Part shown: piece by piece, positions 21,381 through 32,764 of the stretch | Layout of the letters: each line of letters opens with the position of its first letter | Numbering within the stretch: position 1 is the stretch's first letter | Origin: Caldifarciminota bacterium | GTDB lineage: Bacteria; Hydrothermota; Hydrothermia; Hydrothermales; JAJRUZ01 | Reading direction: 5' to 3' | DNA length: 64,000 nucleotides | Assembly (NCBI GenBank): GCA_024277525.1 | Contig: JAJRUZ010000019.1 | Coordinates: 1 to 64,000 of the forward strand | Program-made: the position numbers and the translations under genes | The notes under the pieces: model-generated | Database searches by the model: none | Told to the model about the DNA's origin: nothing | Seen by the model: only the letters and a program-made list of their open reading frames with translations

Positions 21381-22898
21381 ATGAAAATACTTGTTGTAGA
21401 TGACGAAAAAGATGTTTTGTTTGCGGTATCCGCCCTTCTTAATTCCTTGGGATATTCAGTGGATACTGCAAGTTCAGGCAAGGAAGGGCTCGAAAAAATG
21501 AGAATGAATAACTTTGATGTGGTTTTTCTTGATATAAAAATGCCTGAAATGGACGGAATCGAAGTTCTTAAAAAAATTAAGGACAGAAATATAGATGTCA
21601 TACCGATTATTTTAACCGCATACGGAGAACTTCATACTGCAATAGAGGCGGTCAAATACGGTGCCTATGATTTTCTTGAGAAACCCGTTACCAGGGAAAT
21701 GCTCAAATTTGCGGTTGAAAGAGCGAAAAAAAGAAAAGAAATCGAAGAAAAAATACTCAGATACCGTGAGTATGAATATTTTTACAATATATGGCACAGT
21801 TTAATAAAAATACATGAATTCAAACCTTTACTTGAAGAAATCCCGAAGGTCCTGTATGATGCCTTTGAAAATAAGTTTAAAATATACCTTATACTGCTTT
21901 TGCCTTTTGAGGAAATTTTTTCTTTTCCGCCCGAAACAGAATATGACATAGGAAGTCTGAAGGAAATTCTTGAAGAACCGAAAAAAATAGGAGAGGAAGG
22001 GATAACAAAAATCTCAAAGATAGAAAACAAACAAATTCTGACACGTTATTACAAACCAGAAGATAATTTATTTTTTATATTTGCTCTGGAAAATGAAGAA
22101 AAAATTAAAGAAGACATAATAAAAAAATTTGAATTCTTATCAGATGAAATTTCTACACTTGTAACAAAGAATTATCTTTCTCATAGATTAAATGAAGCCC
22201 TTACAAAATTAAGGAATATTCACCTTCATTCAATCAAAACAGGTACATTGAGTTTGCTTGTTGAACTGGGTTCTGAATTTTTCAAAAATATCATTTCTCC
22301 GCTTGAAATGGCTGAAAAGGAAATGGAAATCCTGAAAGAAAGAACTAAGGATGTACCTGTTTCCTCCTTAATTGCATCCATAGAAAGCAAACTCAACGAG
22401 TTAAAAAATACTTTTGAAATACTCAGAAGCATAACCGGGCTCGAGAAATTTCAGACCGAAAAAGTAAATGTTGATGAGATTATCCAGATTGCCTATTCTG
22501 TTGTCTCGGACAGAATGAAAAGTTTGGACATCACTTTTGAAAGAATAGGAGAAGAGAATTTAAAAATAATTGCAAATCCCTCTGCTATTGAATCGGCACT
22601 TGTGCATATTCTTTTAAATTCCATAGACGCAATGCCTCTTGGAGGAAAAATTATAATTGAAACAGAGAAAAAAGACGATAATGTGATAATAAGGGTTATT
22701 GATAACGGAGAGGGAATTGATTCAGACATTATGGAAAGAATCTTTGAACCCTTCTTTACCACAAAAAGAGAAAAAGGCGGAACAGGTCTGGGTCTAACAA
22801 GTGCAAAATGGCTTGTGGAAAAAATGGGAGGTAAAATAGAAATTGAAAGTAAGAAGGGATTGGGGACAAAAGTAAGTATATATCTTAAATCTGCATGA
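21381..22898 (+). CDS. REC domain fused to histidine-kinase-like ATPase; phospho-acceptor His apparently missing
   Basis: REC: VVDDEKDVLFAVSALLNSLG...VVFLDIKMPEMDGIEVL. HATPase: LLNSIDAM, VIDNGEGID, FFTTKREKGGTGLGLTSAKWLVEKMGG. Confidence 0.85.
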   Translation: MKILVVDDEKDVLFAVSALLNSLGYSVDTASSGKEGLEKMRMNNFDVVFLDIKMPEMDGIEVLKKIKDRNIDVIPIILTAYGELHTAIEAVKYGAYDFLEKPVTREMLKFAVERAKKRKEIEEKILRYREYEYFYNIWHSLIKIHEFKPLLEEIPKVLYDAFENKFKIYLILLLPFEEIFSFPPETEYDIGSLKEILEEPKKIGEEGITKISKIENKQILTRYYKPEDNLFFIFALENEEKIKEDIIKKFEFLSDEISTLVTKNYLSHRLNEALTKLRNIHLHSIKTGTLSLLVELGSEFFKNIISPLEMAEKEMEILKERTKDVPVSSLIASIESKLNELKNTFEILRSITGLEKFQTEKVNVDEIIQIAYSVVSDRMKSLDITFERIGEENLKIIANPSAIESALVHILLNSIDAMPLGGKIIIETEKKDDNVIIRVIDNGEGIDSDIMERIFEPFFTTKREKGGTGLGLTSAKWLVEKMGGKIEIESKKGLGTKVSIYLKSA

Positions 22899-24250
22899 AA
22901 AAGGTCGTATGTATTGAAGATGATAAAAATGTCTTGTTCTTTCTCGAAAGTTTTTTAAAAAGTGAAGGATATGAACCTGTATGTTTTGATGATCCTGTGG
23001 TTGCACTTAAGCATTTAAAAAATCATGAAGAAGAATATCCTTTAATTATAACAGATGTCAAAATGCCGGTAATTGATGGAATAAAACTTCTGGAAGAAAT
23101 AAGAAAGGAAGGGATAAAATCGAGTGTAATAGTAATAACAGCCTACGGAGAGATTGAGGATGCCGTTAGAGCAATGAGATTGGGAGCAACATCTTATCTT
23201 CAAAAACCCCTGAAAGCAGAGGAACTTGTTGTGCATATAGAAAAAGCATTTCAGGAATATAATAATAAACTTGAACTCGAAAACCTGAAAGAAAGAGTTG
23301 AGGAGATTGAGGAAAGAAATTTTTTAAGTATAAGGTCTTTAAAAATGAGGAAAATTCTTACCCTTGCCAGGAAGGCGGCAAAATCTGATGCTCCTATATA
23401 TATTACCGGTGAAAGCGGAGTGGGAAAAGAGGTAATAGCCAGATTCATACACAGAAACTCATTCAGAAATAAGGGACCGTTTATAACTTTGGATTGCGGA
23501 GCAATTCCGGAAACATTACTTGAAAATGAACTCTTCGGACATGTAAAAGGAGCATTTACCGGTGCAACATCTTACAAAAAAGGCTTATTTGAGTTGGCTG
23601 ATAAAGGTACGCTCTTTCTTGATGAGTTAACAAATGCTCCGCTCAATATTCAGGCAAAATTACTCAGAGCAATTGAGACAAAGACATTCATGCCCTTGGG
23701 CTCAACCGAATATAAAACTTCTGATGTCAGAATAATAGCAGCCTCTCTCTTACCTCCTGAAGAAGCACTTAAGAGAGGTAAATTAAGGGAAGACCTTTAT
23801 TATCGTCTGAAGGTTTTTTTAATAGAAATACCCCCTTTAAGGGAAAGAAGGGAAGATATTTTGCCCCTTGCAAGACATTTTATAAATGAATTAGAGAAAA
23901 AATATAAAAAAGGGATCAAAAGTATAACAAGGGAAGCAATAGAAATACTCGTCAATCACTCCTGGCCCGGAAATGTGAGAGAATTGAAAAATGTAATAGA
24001 ATACGCGTATATAATGGCTGAAAAAAACAAAATAGAAGCAAAACATATCCCTTTGCAGATAATATTAAATGAAACAAAAAATCTTGATGTGAATTATAAA
24101 AAGGCAAAAGAACAATTTGAGAAAATTTACTTTTTAAAACTACTCGAAAATTCGGGTTATAATATTAACAGGGCATCCAAATTGTCCGGTCTTTCAAGAC
24201 AACTTATTTACAATAAATTGAAAAAATATAAATTACCCTTCAAAAAATAA
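22895..24250 (+). CDS. NtrC-family sigma54-dependent response regulator
   Basis: REC (LIITDVKMPVIDGI), AAA+ (GESGVGKEVIARFIH, GAFTGAT, GTLFLDE), Fis-like HTH (NINRASKLSGLSRQLIYNKLKKY). Confidence 0.95.
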   Translation: MKKVVCIEDDKNVLFFLESFLKSEGYEPVCFDDPVVALKHLKNHEEEYPLIITDVKMPVIDGIKLLEEIRKEGIKSSVIVITAYGEIEDAVRAMRLGATSYLQKPLKAEELVVHIEKAFQEYNNKLELENLKERVEEIEERNFLSIRSLKMRKILTLARKAAKSDAPIYITGESGVGKEVIARFIHRNSFRNKGPFITLDCGAIPETLLENELFGHVKGAFTGATSYKKGLFELADKGTLFLDELTNAPLNIQAKLLRAIETKTFMPLGSTEYKTSDVRIIAASLLPPEEALKRGKLREDLYYRLKVFLIEIPPLRERREDILPLARHFINELEKKYKKGIKSITREAIEILVNHSWPGNVRELKNVIEYAYIMAEKNKIEAKHIPLQIILNETKNLDVNYKKAKEQFEKIYFLKLLENSGYNINRASKLSGLSRQLIYNKLKKYKLPFKK

Positions 24251-24745
24251 TGCCCTATCTTTATATAGCAGGCGGAAAATTGAAAGGCAAAAGAATCTAC
24301 ACACCATCATTTATAAGACCCACACAAAAAAAAGTGAAGAAAGCAATTTTTGACATACTCGGATACAAAATTTTAAATTCTTTGTTTCTTGATTTATTTG
24401 CGGGTTCCGGAAATATAGGAATAGAAGCAATTTCAAGGGGATGTAAATCATGTTTTTTTGTGGAAAAAAATGAAAAATGTGTAAGTATAATAAAAAAAAA
24501 TTTAAATGATTTGAAAATCTCCGATTCTTTTAAAATAGTGAGAAGAGATGCTTCAAAGTTTGTAAATTCCGTTAAATCAAAATTTGATATAATTTTTGCT
24601 GATCCGCCTTATAATTACAAATTGAAAAGAAGATTCGTAGAGGATGTAATTAAAATATTGAGTAGAAACGGAATTTTTATTTTGGAGATTTCGAAAAGAG
24701 AAAAAACAAATGAATTTGATGATTTAATTAAAAGGGAGGAAATGT

Positions 24746-26200
<1,455 letters not shown>

Positions 26201-26208
<8 letters not shown>

Positions 26209-26656
26209 AATTATAAGAACAATTGAAGAAATAAAAAAACTGGAGGAAAAAAGGGAGCCTGAAAAGATACTTCCCTATTTATCCCATCCGAGTTTTCTTG
26301 TAAGGGAGAGAGCGGCAAAAGCGATTTCAAAAACAGGAAAACACCTGAGGGAAAAAATTGTGGAAATACTCGAAAACGGTTTCTGGTATGAAAAAGCAGC
26401 AACACTTGAAATTCTGGGTGAATGGGCTAATGAAAAAGATATAAATCTATTTGTAAGGTTTTTAAATGATAAAAACAGTTTAATAAGAGAAAAAGCTGCC
26501 CTTTCTTTGTTTAGCACAATTAAAAGATTACCCGCTCTTCCGCAGGATTTTAATCCGAATATATTGAAAAAAGTAAGGGAGATATTTTTATCTGTCCAGA
26601 AAAAAGAAATGGCTGATGAAATTTTAGCATTGTATAGAGAATTTTTCAACAAATGA
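26201..26656 (+). CDS. HEAT-repeat-like protein
   Basis: LSHPSFLVRERAAKAISKTG...NDKNSLIREKAALSLF. Confidence 0.65.
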
Positions 26657-27657
26657 AGTTGGAAGAAATAGTTGCTTTAACTTTTGAGAGATTTAAAAAT
26701 GATGAGATAAAGAGAATGGTCAAAGAAAAAAGAATTGAAAAAGAGCCAAAAAAAGAGAATATATTAAAAGCACAAAGAATTCTTGAAGAATGTGAGAAGA
26801 AAAAAATTAAGATTTTGACCTTTATGGATAAGGAGTATCCTGTTGAATTTACAATTCCTTATTATCCGCCTTTGGTTTTATATTACAGGGGTCAGCCTTC
26901 GGTTTTAAAAAAGAGAAGGAAAATAGCAATAATCGGGACGAGAAAACCTACAAAATACGGAAGAGATGTTGCTTATATTTTTTCAAAAAAATTATCTTTA
27001 AACGGAGTTGTAATTGTGAGCGGTGGGGCAAGGGGTATTGACACGATGGCACATAAAGGAGCAATTGATGGAACAGGTGAAACGGTGTGTATATTGGGAT
27101 CAGGAATTGATGTTCCCTATCCGCCGGAAAATAAGAGAGTTTTCAGACAGATAGAAGAAAAGGGGATATTAATTTCGGAGTATCCTCCGGGTACAAAGCC
27201 ATTTGCTTATCATTTTCCGATGAGAAACAGATTGATTGCTTCCTTATCCGAGGGGGTGGTGGTGGTTGAAGCAGGGGAAAAATCAGGGACTTTCATAACC
27301 GTGAAATGGGCGCTTGATATAGGAAGGGACATCTTTGCGATACCAGGTGATATATTTTCAAAAAAGAGCAAAGGTCCCAATTTTCTTATAAGGGAAGGAG
27401 CAAGGTTAATATCAACTCCAGAGGAACTTCTTTATGATATGGGAATAGAAATACTTAAAGAAGAAAAAAAAGAAATAGAATTAAAAGGAATCGAAAAAGA
27501 AATATATGAATTTTTAAAAGAAAAGGGAAGAAAGAGTGTGGATGAAATTAAATCATATGTTAATAAAAATACCGGGGAGGTTTTATCCGCTCTTTTAAAT
27601 CTTGAAATTAAAGGAATTGTAAGAAACGAGGGTTTCGGAATATATTCTTTAAAATGA
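26653..27657 (+). CDS. dprA: DNA processing protein DprA/Smf
   Basis: KIAIIGTRKPTKYGRDVAYIFSKKLSLNGVVIVSGGARGIDTMAHKGAIDGTGETVCILGSGIDVPYPPENK. Confidence 0.94.
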   Translation: MKLEEIVALTFERFKNDEIKRMVKEKRIEKEPKKENILKAQRILEECEKKKIKILTFMDKEYPVEFTIPYYPPLVLYYRGQPSVLKKRRKIAIIGTRKPTKYGRDVAYIFSKKLSLNGVVIVSGGARGIDTMAHKGAIDGTGETVCILGSGIDVPYPPENKRVFRQIEEKGILISEYPPGTKPFAYHFPMRNRLIASLSEGVVVVEAGEKSGTFITVKWALDIGRDIFAIPGDIFSKKSKGPNFLIREGARLISTPEELLYDMGIEILKEEKKEIELKGIEKEIYEFLKEKGRKSVDEIKSYVNKNTGEVLSALLNLEIKGIVRNEGFGIYSLK

Positions 27658-27810
27658 ATAATTTAAGTCGCATGAATGCAATTGCTACAAAAACCATAAA
27701 CCCAACAAAGTCAATCTCCGAATGCCGAAAATTGTAGGGGTAGTCTCTAACCGTAAATATTTACCGTGACAAAACATACTGCTATATACTTATCACAATA
27801 ATATGATTCA

Positions 27811-28821
27811 TTACTCTATTTTTATATTTTCCGTTTCAAGCCATTTCTTCAACTCTTTGTTGATTAATTCCCTTATGTTATGATAAAACTCTCTTTCTCT
27901 TTTTCCTATCTCAATCTCAATAACCTTTATCTCTCCTTCTCTTTCTATCTCAATATTCACTTTTGTGCCCGGGGGAGTGCTTTTTACTTTCTCTACAAAA
28001 TCAATAATGCCCTCCGGCTTTTCTCCACCGAATTTCAAAATATAATCTCCCTCCCTGAGTCCCCCTTCATCTGCCGGTTAATTTTTAAGCACTTTTCTTA
28101 TATAAATTCCCTTACCTTCTTTATAATCAATCACTATCCCGAGAAATCCGGGATAAACTTTACCCCGTTCTTTCATCAAATTTACCCTCTTCAGGATACA
28201 AGAATAGGTATAACCTTTTATTTTGTAAGAAATATCATAAAGATAAAAAAAAGGCTCAAAATTTCTGAGTTTCTTATTAAAAAATTGTTCAAAATTTTCA
28301 AAAGCAAATGCTTTCCCCCTCAATATCCCTATGATTTTTCCTTTTGTATCCACAATAGGTGCCCCTGAAAAACCCGGCGGAAATACACCATCAAGATATA
28401 ATTTCCCGCTTTTCTCATCATAAATTGAAAAAAATAAAAAATTCCCTTTACCTTTTAACGAAAAGCAAAGAGCAAGCTGAGGAAATTTTCTTTCAAATTT
28501 CTCAAAATCAGGAACAGGCAGGTCCTCATTTACTTCAATTATTGCAATATGAGTCAATTCATCCCAACCTTTGATTTTCCCTTTAATTTTCTTTTCATTA
28601 TTAATAAGCAATACCTCCTCACCCGTATCAACTTCTGGAAGAATTGTTATAACTACATTTTTTTCAAAAACAAAACCCGTCGAGTAAAATCTGTTAAATT
28701 TAATTTCAAAAATTGAATTGGAAATTTTTTTATATATACTTCTTATCTCTTTTTCTATTTTCTCAAGCTCCTGAGCGGAAATTAAATTGAAAGAAATAAG
28801 CAAAAATAAAAAAATCCTCAT
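27811..28821 (-). CDS. DegP/HtrA-like protein with PDZ domain, interrupted by one in-frame TAA (28078-28080); trypsin His and Asp replaced
   Basis: ORFs 28078..28821 and 27811..28038 share a frame: GIYIRKVLKN-TAA-PADEGGLREGDYILKFGGEKPEGIIDFVEKVKSTPPGTKVNIEIEREG is a continuous PDZ. Ser-loop PPGFSGAPIVDTKGKIIGI retained. Confidence 0.82.
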
Positions 28822-29234
28822 GGTACAGTCTGTTCATAAGAAACTTCATAACTCATATCAGTGTAATATATCTTTACAGGAAAAGGACGAACTTTTCTTT
28901 TCAAAACAACTTCTTTTTTCCTCTCTTTTCTTACAACCTCTATTTTTTTAACTCTGTGAATTTCATTAAAAACCAAGGAAAATATAAGCAAAAGAAGCAT
29001 AAAAAGAGAGGCAAATTTTAAAATTTTCTTTCTTTTCTGTCTCCTTCTTAATGTATTTGAATTATACCTGTATTCAAGAGAAGGAGCGAGAATTTTTATT
29101 GTTAAAATATCCTCATAAATTTTTTTGCAGTAATCACATTTCTCCATATGAGCCTCAATCTCTTCCCTTTCAGCCTCACTTAAATATCCGTCAATATAAA
29201 GTGAAATTTTTTTTATAAATTCTTCACAGAACAT
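28818..29234 (-). CDS. Zinc-finger anti-sigma factor
   Basis: EEIEAHMEKCDYCKKIYED (Hx3Cx2C) then one TM; overlaps the ECF sigma gene. Confidence 0.82.
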   Translation of the reverse strand: MFCEEFIKKISLYIDGYLSEAEREEIEAHMEKCDYCKKIYEDILTIKILAPSLEYRYNSNTLRRRQKRKKILKFASLFMLLLLIFSLVFNEIHRVKKIEVVRKERKKEVVLKRKVRPFPVKIYYTDMSYEVSYEQTVP

Positions 29235-29706
29235 TTTTCAACCTCTCTCTTAAATGAAGACGAGCCCTTGAAATTCTTGACTTCACTGTACCGAGAGGAA
29301 TCGAAAGTATTCTTGAAATTTCCTCATACGAATATCCCTCTATATCCCTGAGAATAAAAACCTCCCTCAAAGCATCGGGCAATTTCTCTATTTCTTCTTC
29401 AAGTCTTTTTCTTATCAAAAATAACTTTATCGGGTCCTTATTCACATAAAGAGAATGCTTTTCTTCATCAAATTCTACCCTCTTTTCTCTTTTCTTCTTT
29501 CTCAAATAATCAATACTTCTGTTTTTAAGGGCTTTGTATAAAAAACCTTCGGGATTTCTGATTTTATCAATATTATTATAAAATTTTATAAAAGTCTCCT
29601 GAACAATATCCTCTGAGATATCCCGATCTTTCACAATATTTTCAACATACCTTATCCATTTATCTTTCGTCTGTAAATAAAATTTTTCAAAGTCCTCCTT
29701 TTTCAT
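29224..29706 (-). CDS. ECF-type RNA polymerase sigma factor
   Basis: DISEDIVQETFIKFYNNIDKI; LPDALREVFILRDIEGYSYEEISRILSIPLGTVKSRISRARLHLRERL. Confidence 0.93.
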   Translation of the reverse strand: MKKEDFEKFYLQTKDKWIRYVENIVKDRDISEDIVQETFIKFYNNIDKIRNPEGFLYKALKNRSIDYLRKKKREKRVEFDEEKHSLYVNKDPIKLFLIRKRLEEEIEKLPDALREVFILRDIEGYSYEEISRILSIPLGTVKSRISRARLHLRERLKNVL

Positions 29707-29738
29707 ATATTAAATGACGAATAAACTTTCAAAAAGTT

Positions 29739-30503
29739 TCAATCTTTTATTTTTATAAAACCCACCCCATCTTTTATTAATTCCGTGTAAAAAATTTTGC
29801 CGTCATAAGGAAACAAATCAACGGGATAAATAAGATTTTCTTTTATTATCTTAATTTTCTTTTCTTTTAAATTAAAAGCAATTATTCTAACGTTTCTTGA
29901 ACTTGTTAAGAAAACAATATCTCCTTTAATAAGAATTCTCCCTCCTGTTTTTATTTCACCGGAAATTAATTCCGTCTTTATTTCACCATTTTTTAAAGAA
30001 AATATTTTTCCGGGAAATGTTGCTGTTAATACATAAAGATTTCCATCTTTGTAAAAAAGGGATACAGGTTTCATTATCTTGTCCGTCAGAACTTCAATTT
30101 TTTTATCTTTTATGGAAATTTTATATATTTTATTGTCTTCTTTATCACATACATAAAAATATTTTCCGTCGGTTGTAATGTCTGTTAAAAATGAAGGTTT
30201 TATTTCAAAATCACCGGGTTTCAGAAACAGCCGTTTTTTTCCTTTTAAGTCAACTTCCCATATTCTGTCCATATCCGCAACATAAAATTTATTTTTAAAG
30301 AATACAAAACCCTGAGGGTCAATGAGACCTTTCAACACCCTTTTATAATCTCTTTTTCCTCGTATAAAATCCTTACAGGAAATTTTCCATATTGAACCGT
30401 CAGGAAGTCCCACTTCTCCTATTTCAGCAATATAAACCGTATCATTTATTACATAAATACTGCTCGGAAGATTTAAAGTAAAAAAAAGTAGAAATTTTAT
30501 CAT
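29739..30503 (-). CDS. Secreted beta-propeller (SMP30/NHL-like) protein
   Basis: Repeated GKYFYVCDKEDNKIYKIS / GNLYVLTATFPGKIFSL-type blades. Confidence 0.6.
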   Translation of the reverse strand: MIKFLLFFTLNLPSSIYVINDTVYIAEIGEVGLPDGSIWKISCKDFIRGKRDYKRVLKGLIDPQGFVFFKNKFYVADMDRIWEVDLKGKKRLFLKPGDFEIKPSFLTDITTDGKYFYVCDKEDNKIYKISIKDKKIEVLTDKIMKPVSLFYKDGNLYVLTATFPGKIFSLKNGEIKTELISGEIKTGGRILIKGDIVFLTSSRNVRIIAFNLKEKKIKIIKENLIYPVDLFPYDGKIFYTELIKDGVGFIKIKD

Positions 30504-30505
30504 CT

Positions 30506-31873
30506 TTAATTATATGTCTCCTTACCGAATTTTTTCCATACAAAATAAGAGGTCAAAATCACCCTTAGATTCGTAATAATTGCAATAATTATAAAAAGTT
30601 CTTTTAACAATCCGAAAATCGAAAAAAGGAATATAATAAATATTCTTTCGTCCCTCTTTCCGATTAAACATTTCATCTGAGGAATTACTTCATATATATC
30701 CCTTTTGTAAGCACCTTTAAATCTTTCGGACACATAGCTCACCATTAATGAACCGAAAATTGCAAGCAAACATATAAAAAGGAAATAATTTTGAGGATTT
30801 AATTTAAGCGTTAAAACGGTCAGAAACAGAAAATCAACAACCCTATCCAATACCGAGTCCATCCATCCTCCAAATCTGCTTCTCCTCATTGAAACCCTTG
30901 CTATCTCACCATCTATTCCGTCAAGCACGGATGAAACCTGATATAAAATCGCCCCCCAGGGGATATTAAAGATACAAATAAAGGATGCCAAAATTCCTGT
31001 TAAAAAGGAAAAAATTGTTGCCTGATTAGGGGTAATTCTATCAACAAGAAATTCACTTATCTTTGTTGAAAGTTTTCTGTTCAAGAATCTTGAAATAAAT
31101 CCGTCTCCTTGTGTCTTAACCGAGTTTTTAATTAAGAATTTTCTTGCTTTTTTCAAATCATAAAAAGTATCAACATCCATCCAGAAATAACCGGAAACCG
31201 GAGTGCATTCGAGATTTGCTCTTTTAACTATTTCACTCATTTTTATTTTGTTCTTTTCATTTTCAAGTTCTTCCGCATATTTAAATATACTACCGTCAAG
31301 AATAAAAAATCCTGTATCAAATCCGTTAAATTCCTCAATGCTTTTACCTATATCAACTATTCTCCCGTCTTCATGATAAACCTTTGTTGCCTCTTTTTTA
31401 TCTATATACTTTCCTTCTTCATCAATTATTAAACCCCTTCCCTGAATTGCCTCATAGAAAAAATCCTCTTCGTAAATATGGTCACCCATAAGTAAGATAA
31501 ATTCCTCATCTTCCTGTATATAATCTTTTAAAATATAAACCGAATAACCGTTCTCCCTTTCGGGAAAAGGATTTATTATAATTTTTGCATTTATATTATT
31601 TTTGTTTAAAAATTCCCTTATCTTTTTTTCGTACTTAGGGTTTGTAACTATTACAAATTCATTAATACCCAATTTTTGCAAATTTTTTATGTTTCTGTAA
31701 AGGATTTCCCTTCCGCCGACTTTAAGGAGTGTTTTCGGAATTTCTTCGGAATAAGGTCTTAATCTTTTGCCGATACCCGCAGCAAGGATCACTGCCTTTG
31801 ATAATCTTTTTTCTTCTTCAATTTCTTCATAAGGAAAAATTTTATATTCAAGTTCATAATTTTTTTCCCTCAT
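30506..31873 (-). CDS. Fused NTP-transferase and CDP-alcohol phosphatidyltransferase, IPCT/DIPPS-like
   Basis: AVILAAGIGKRLRPYSEEIPKTLLKVGG (N-term) and DGIDGEIARVSMRRSRFGGWMDSVLD (DGx2ARx8Gx3Dx3D) C-term. Confidence 0.85.
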   Translation of the reverse strand: MREKNYELEYKIFPYEEIEEEKRLSKAVILAAGIGKRLRPYSEEIPKTLLKVGGREILYRNIKNLQKLGINEFVIVTNPKYEKKIREFLNKNNINAKIIINPFPERENGYSVYILKDYIQEDEEFILLMGDHIYEEDFFYEAIQGRGLIIDEEGKYIDKKEATKVYHEDGRIVDIGKSIEEFNGFDTGFFILDGSIFKYAEELENEKNKIKMSEIVKRANLECTPVSGYFWMDVDTFYDLKKARKFLIKNSVKTQGDGFISRFLNRKLSTKISEFLVDRITPNQATIFSFLTGILASFICIFNIPWGAILYQVSSVLDGIDGEIARVSMRRSRFGGWMDSVLDRVVDFLFLTVLTLKLNPQNYFLFICLLAIFGSLMVSYVSERFKGAYKRDIYEVIPQMKCLIGKRDERIFIIFLFSIFGLLKELFIIIAIITNLRVILTSYFVWKKFGKETYN

Positions 31874-32065
31874 TTTCTTCCTCCTTTTTAAATTCTTAAA
31901 TCAATCTTTATTCAATTTCTATTTAAGAGCAAAATTTAAATTTCGAAAATAAGAAAATTATATAATAAAATAACATCTTTTTTTGAAAATTTCAAGTTTA
32001 TGGAATATTTTATGATTCTTTAAATTTTTCTTATTAAGGGCAATTTTCTGTTACGATTATTTTCC

Positions 32066-32764
32066 TCAAGGAGACAGAAGAAAATCAAAAACCCTTTTGG
32101 AATAATTTTTAAAATTGGATTCATCGGATAATGAATATTCGATCATTGCCTGGTATATCGGAAATAAGGTTAAAAATCTCAGAACAATGCCCGCACTTAC
32201 TTCTTCCCTCGGACGGGTTATCTCAACAGGACCGTAAAAAACAACCTCTTCAGCCTCTGTAAAATACTCATCAAGAAAATTTATTATCTTCTCGGTTGAA
32301 GTTAAATCAACCTGTTTATCAAGAATTTTAGCATATATAAAAGCATTTTGTATCACAGAAACTACATTTTCCGAAAACTGATGAAAAAGAAAAGCAAATC
32401 TTGATTTCTCATATCTCCCTTTAATTCCCAAATACACCCCGGACTCTTCGGGTGAGTGTATTTCAAATCTCAGATAAATCTTTAAAATATCACTCTCTTT
32501 TTGATAATTTTCATTTTTCCTCGGCTCAATTCCGTAGCCCACAAAATCTGCTTTTTCTTCATGAAGCGACGGAATCACCGAAATCTTGGAATGCCAAAAT
32601 ATATCAACTTCCAAAATTTCTTCCAGTGTATTCAAAATAGGAGTAACTAAATCCTGAATCTTGGGCCTTAACTCTTCATAAAATGCCTTCACTCTATCTT
32701 CTCTTTTAAATATTTCCTCAAGTTTTTCAAGTGGCACATAAGGTTTTAAAATTATTTTGTCCAT
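32066..32764 (-). CDS. Conserved-looking hypothetical protein
   Basis: 232-aa ORF overlapping the hflX start; no recognised motif. Confidence 0.55.
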   Translation of the reverse strand: MDKIILKPYVPLEKLEEIFKREDRVKAFYEELRPKIQDLVTPILNTLEEILEVDIFWHSKISVIPSLHEEKADFVGYGIEPRKNENYQKESDILKIYLRFEIHSPEESGVYLGIKGRYEKSRFAFLFHQFSENVVSVIQNAFIYAKILDKQVDLTSTEKIINFLDEYFTEAEEVVFYGPVEITRPREEVSAGIVLRFLTLFPIYQAMIEYSLSDESNFKNYSKRVFDFLLSP

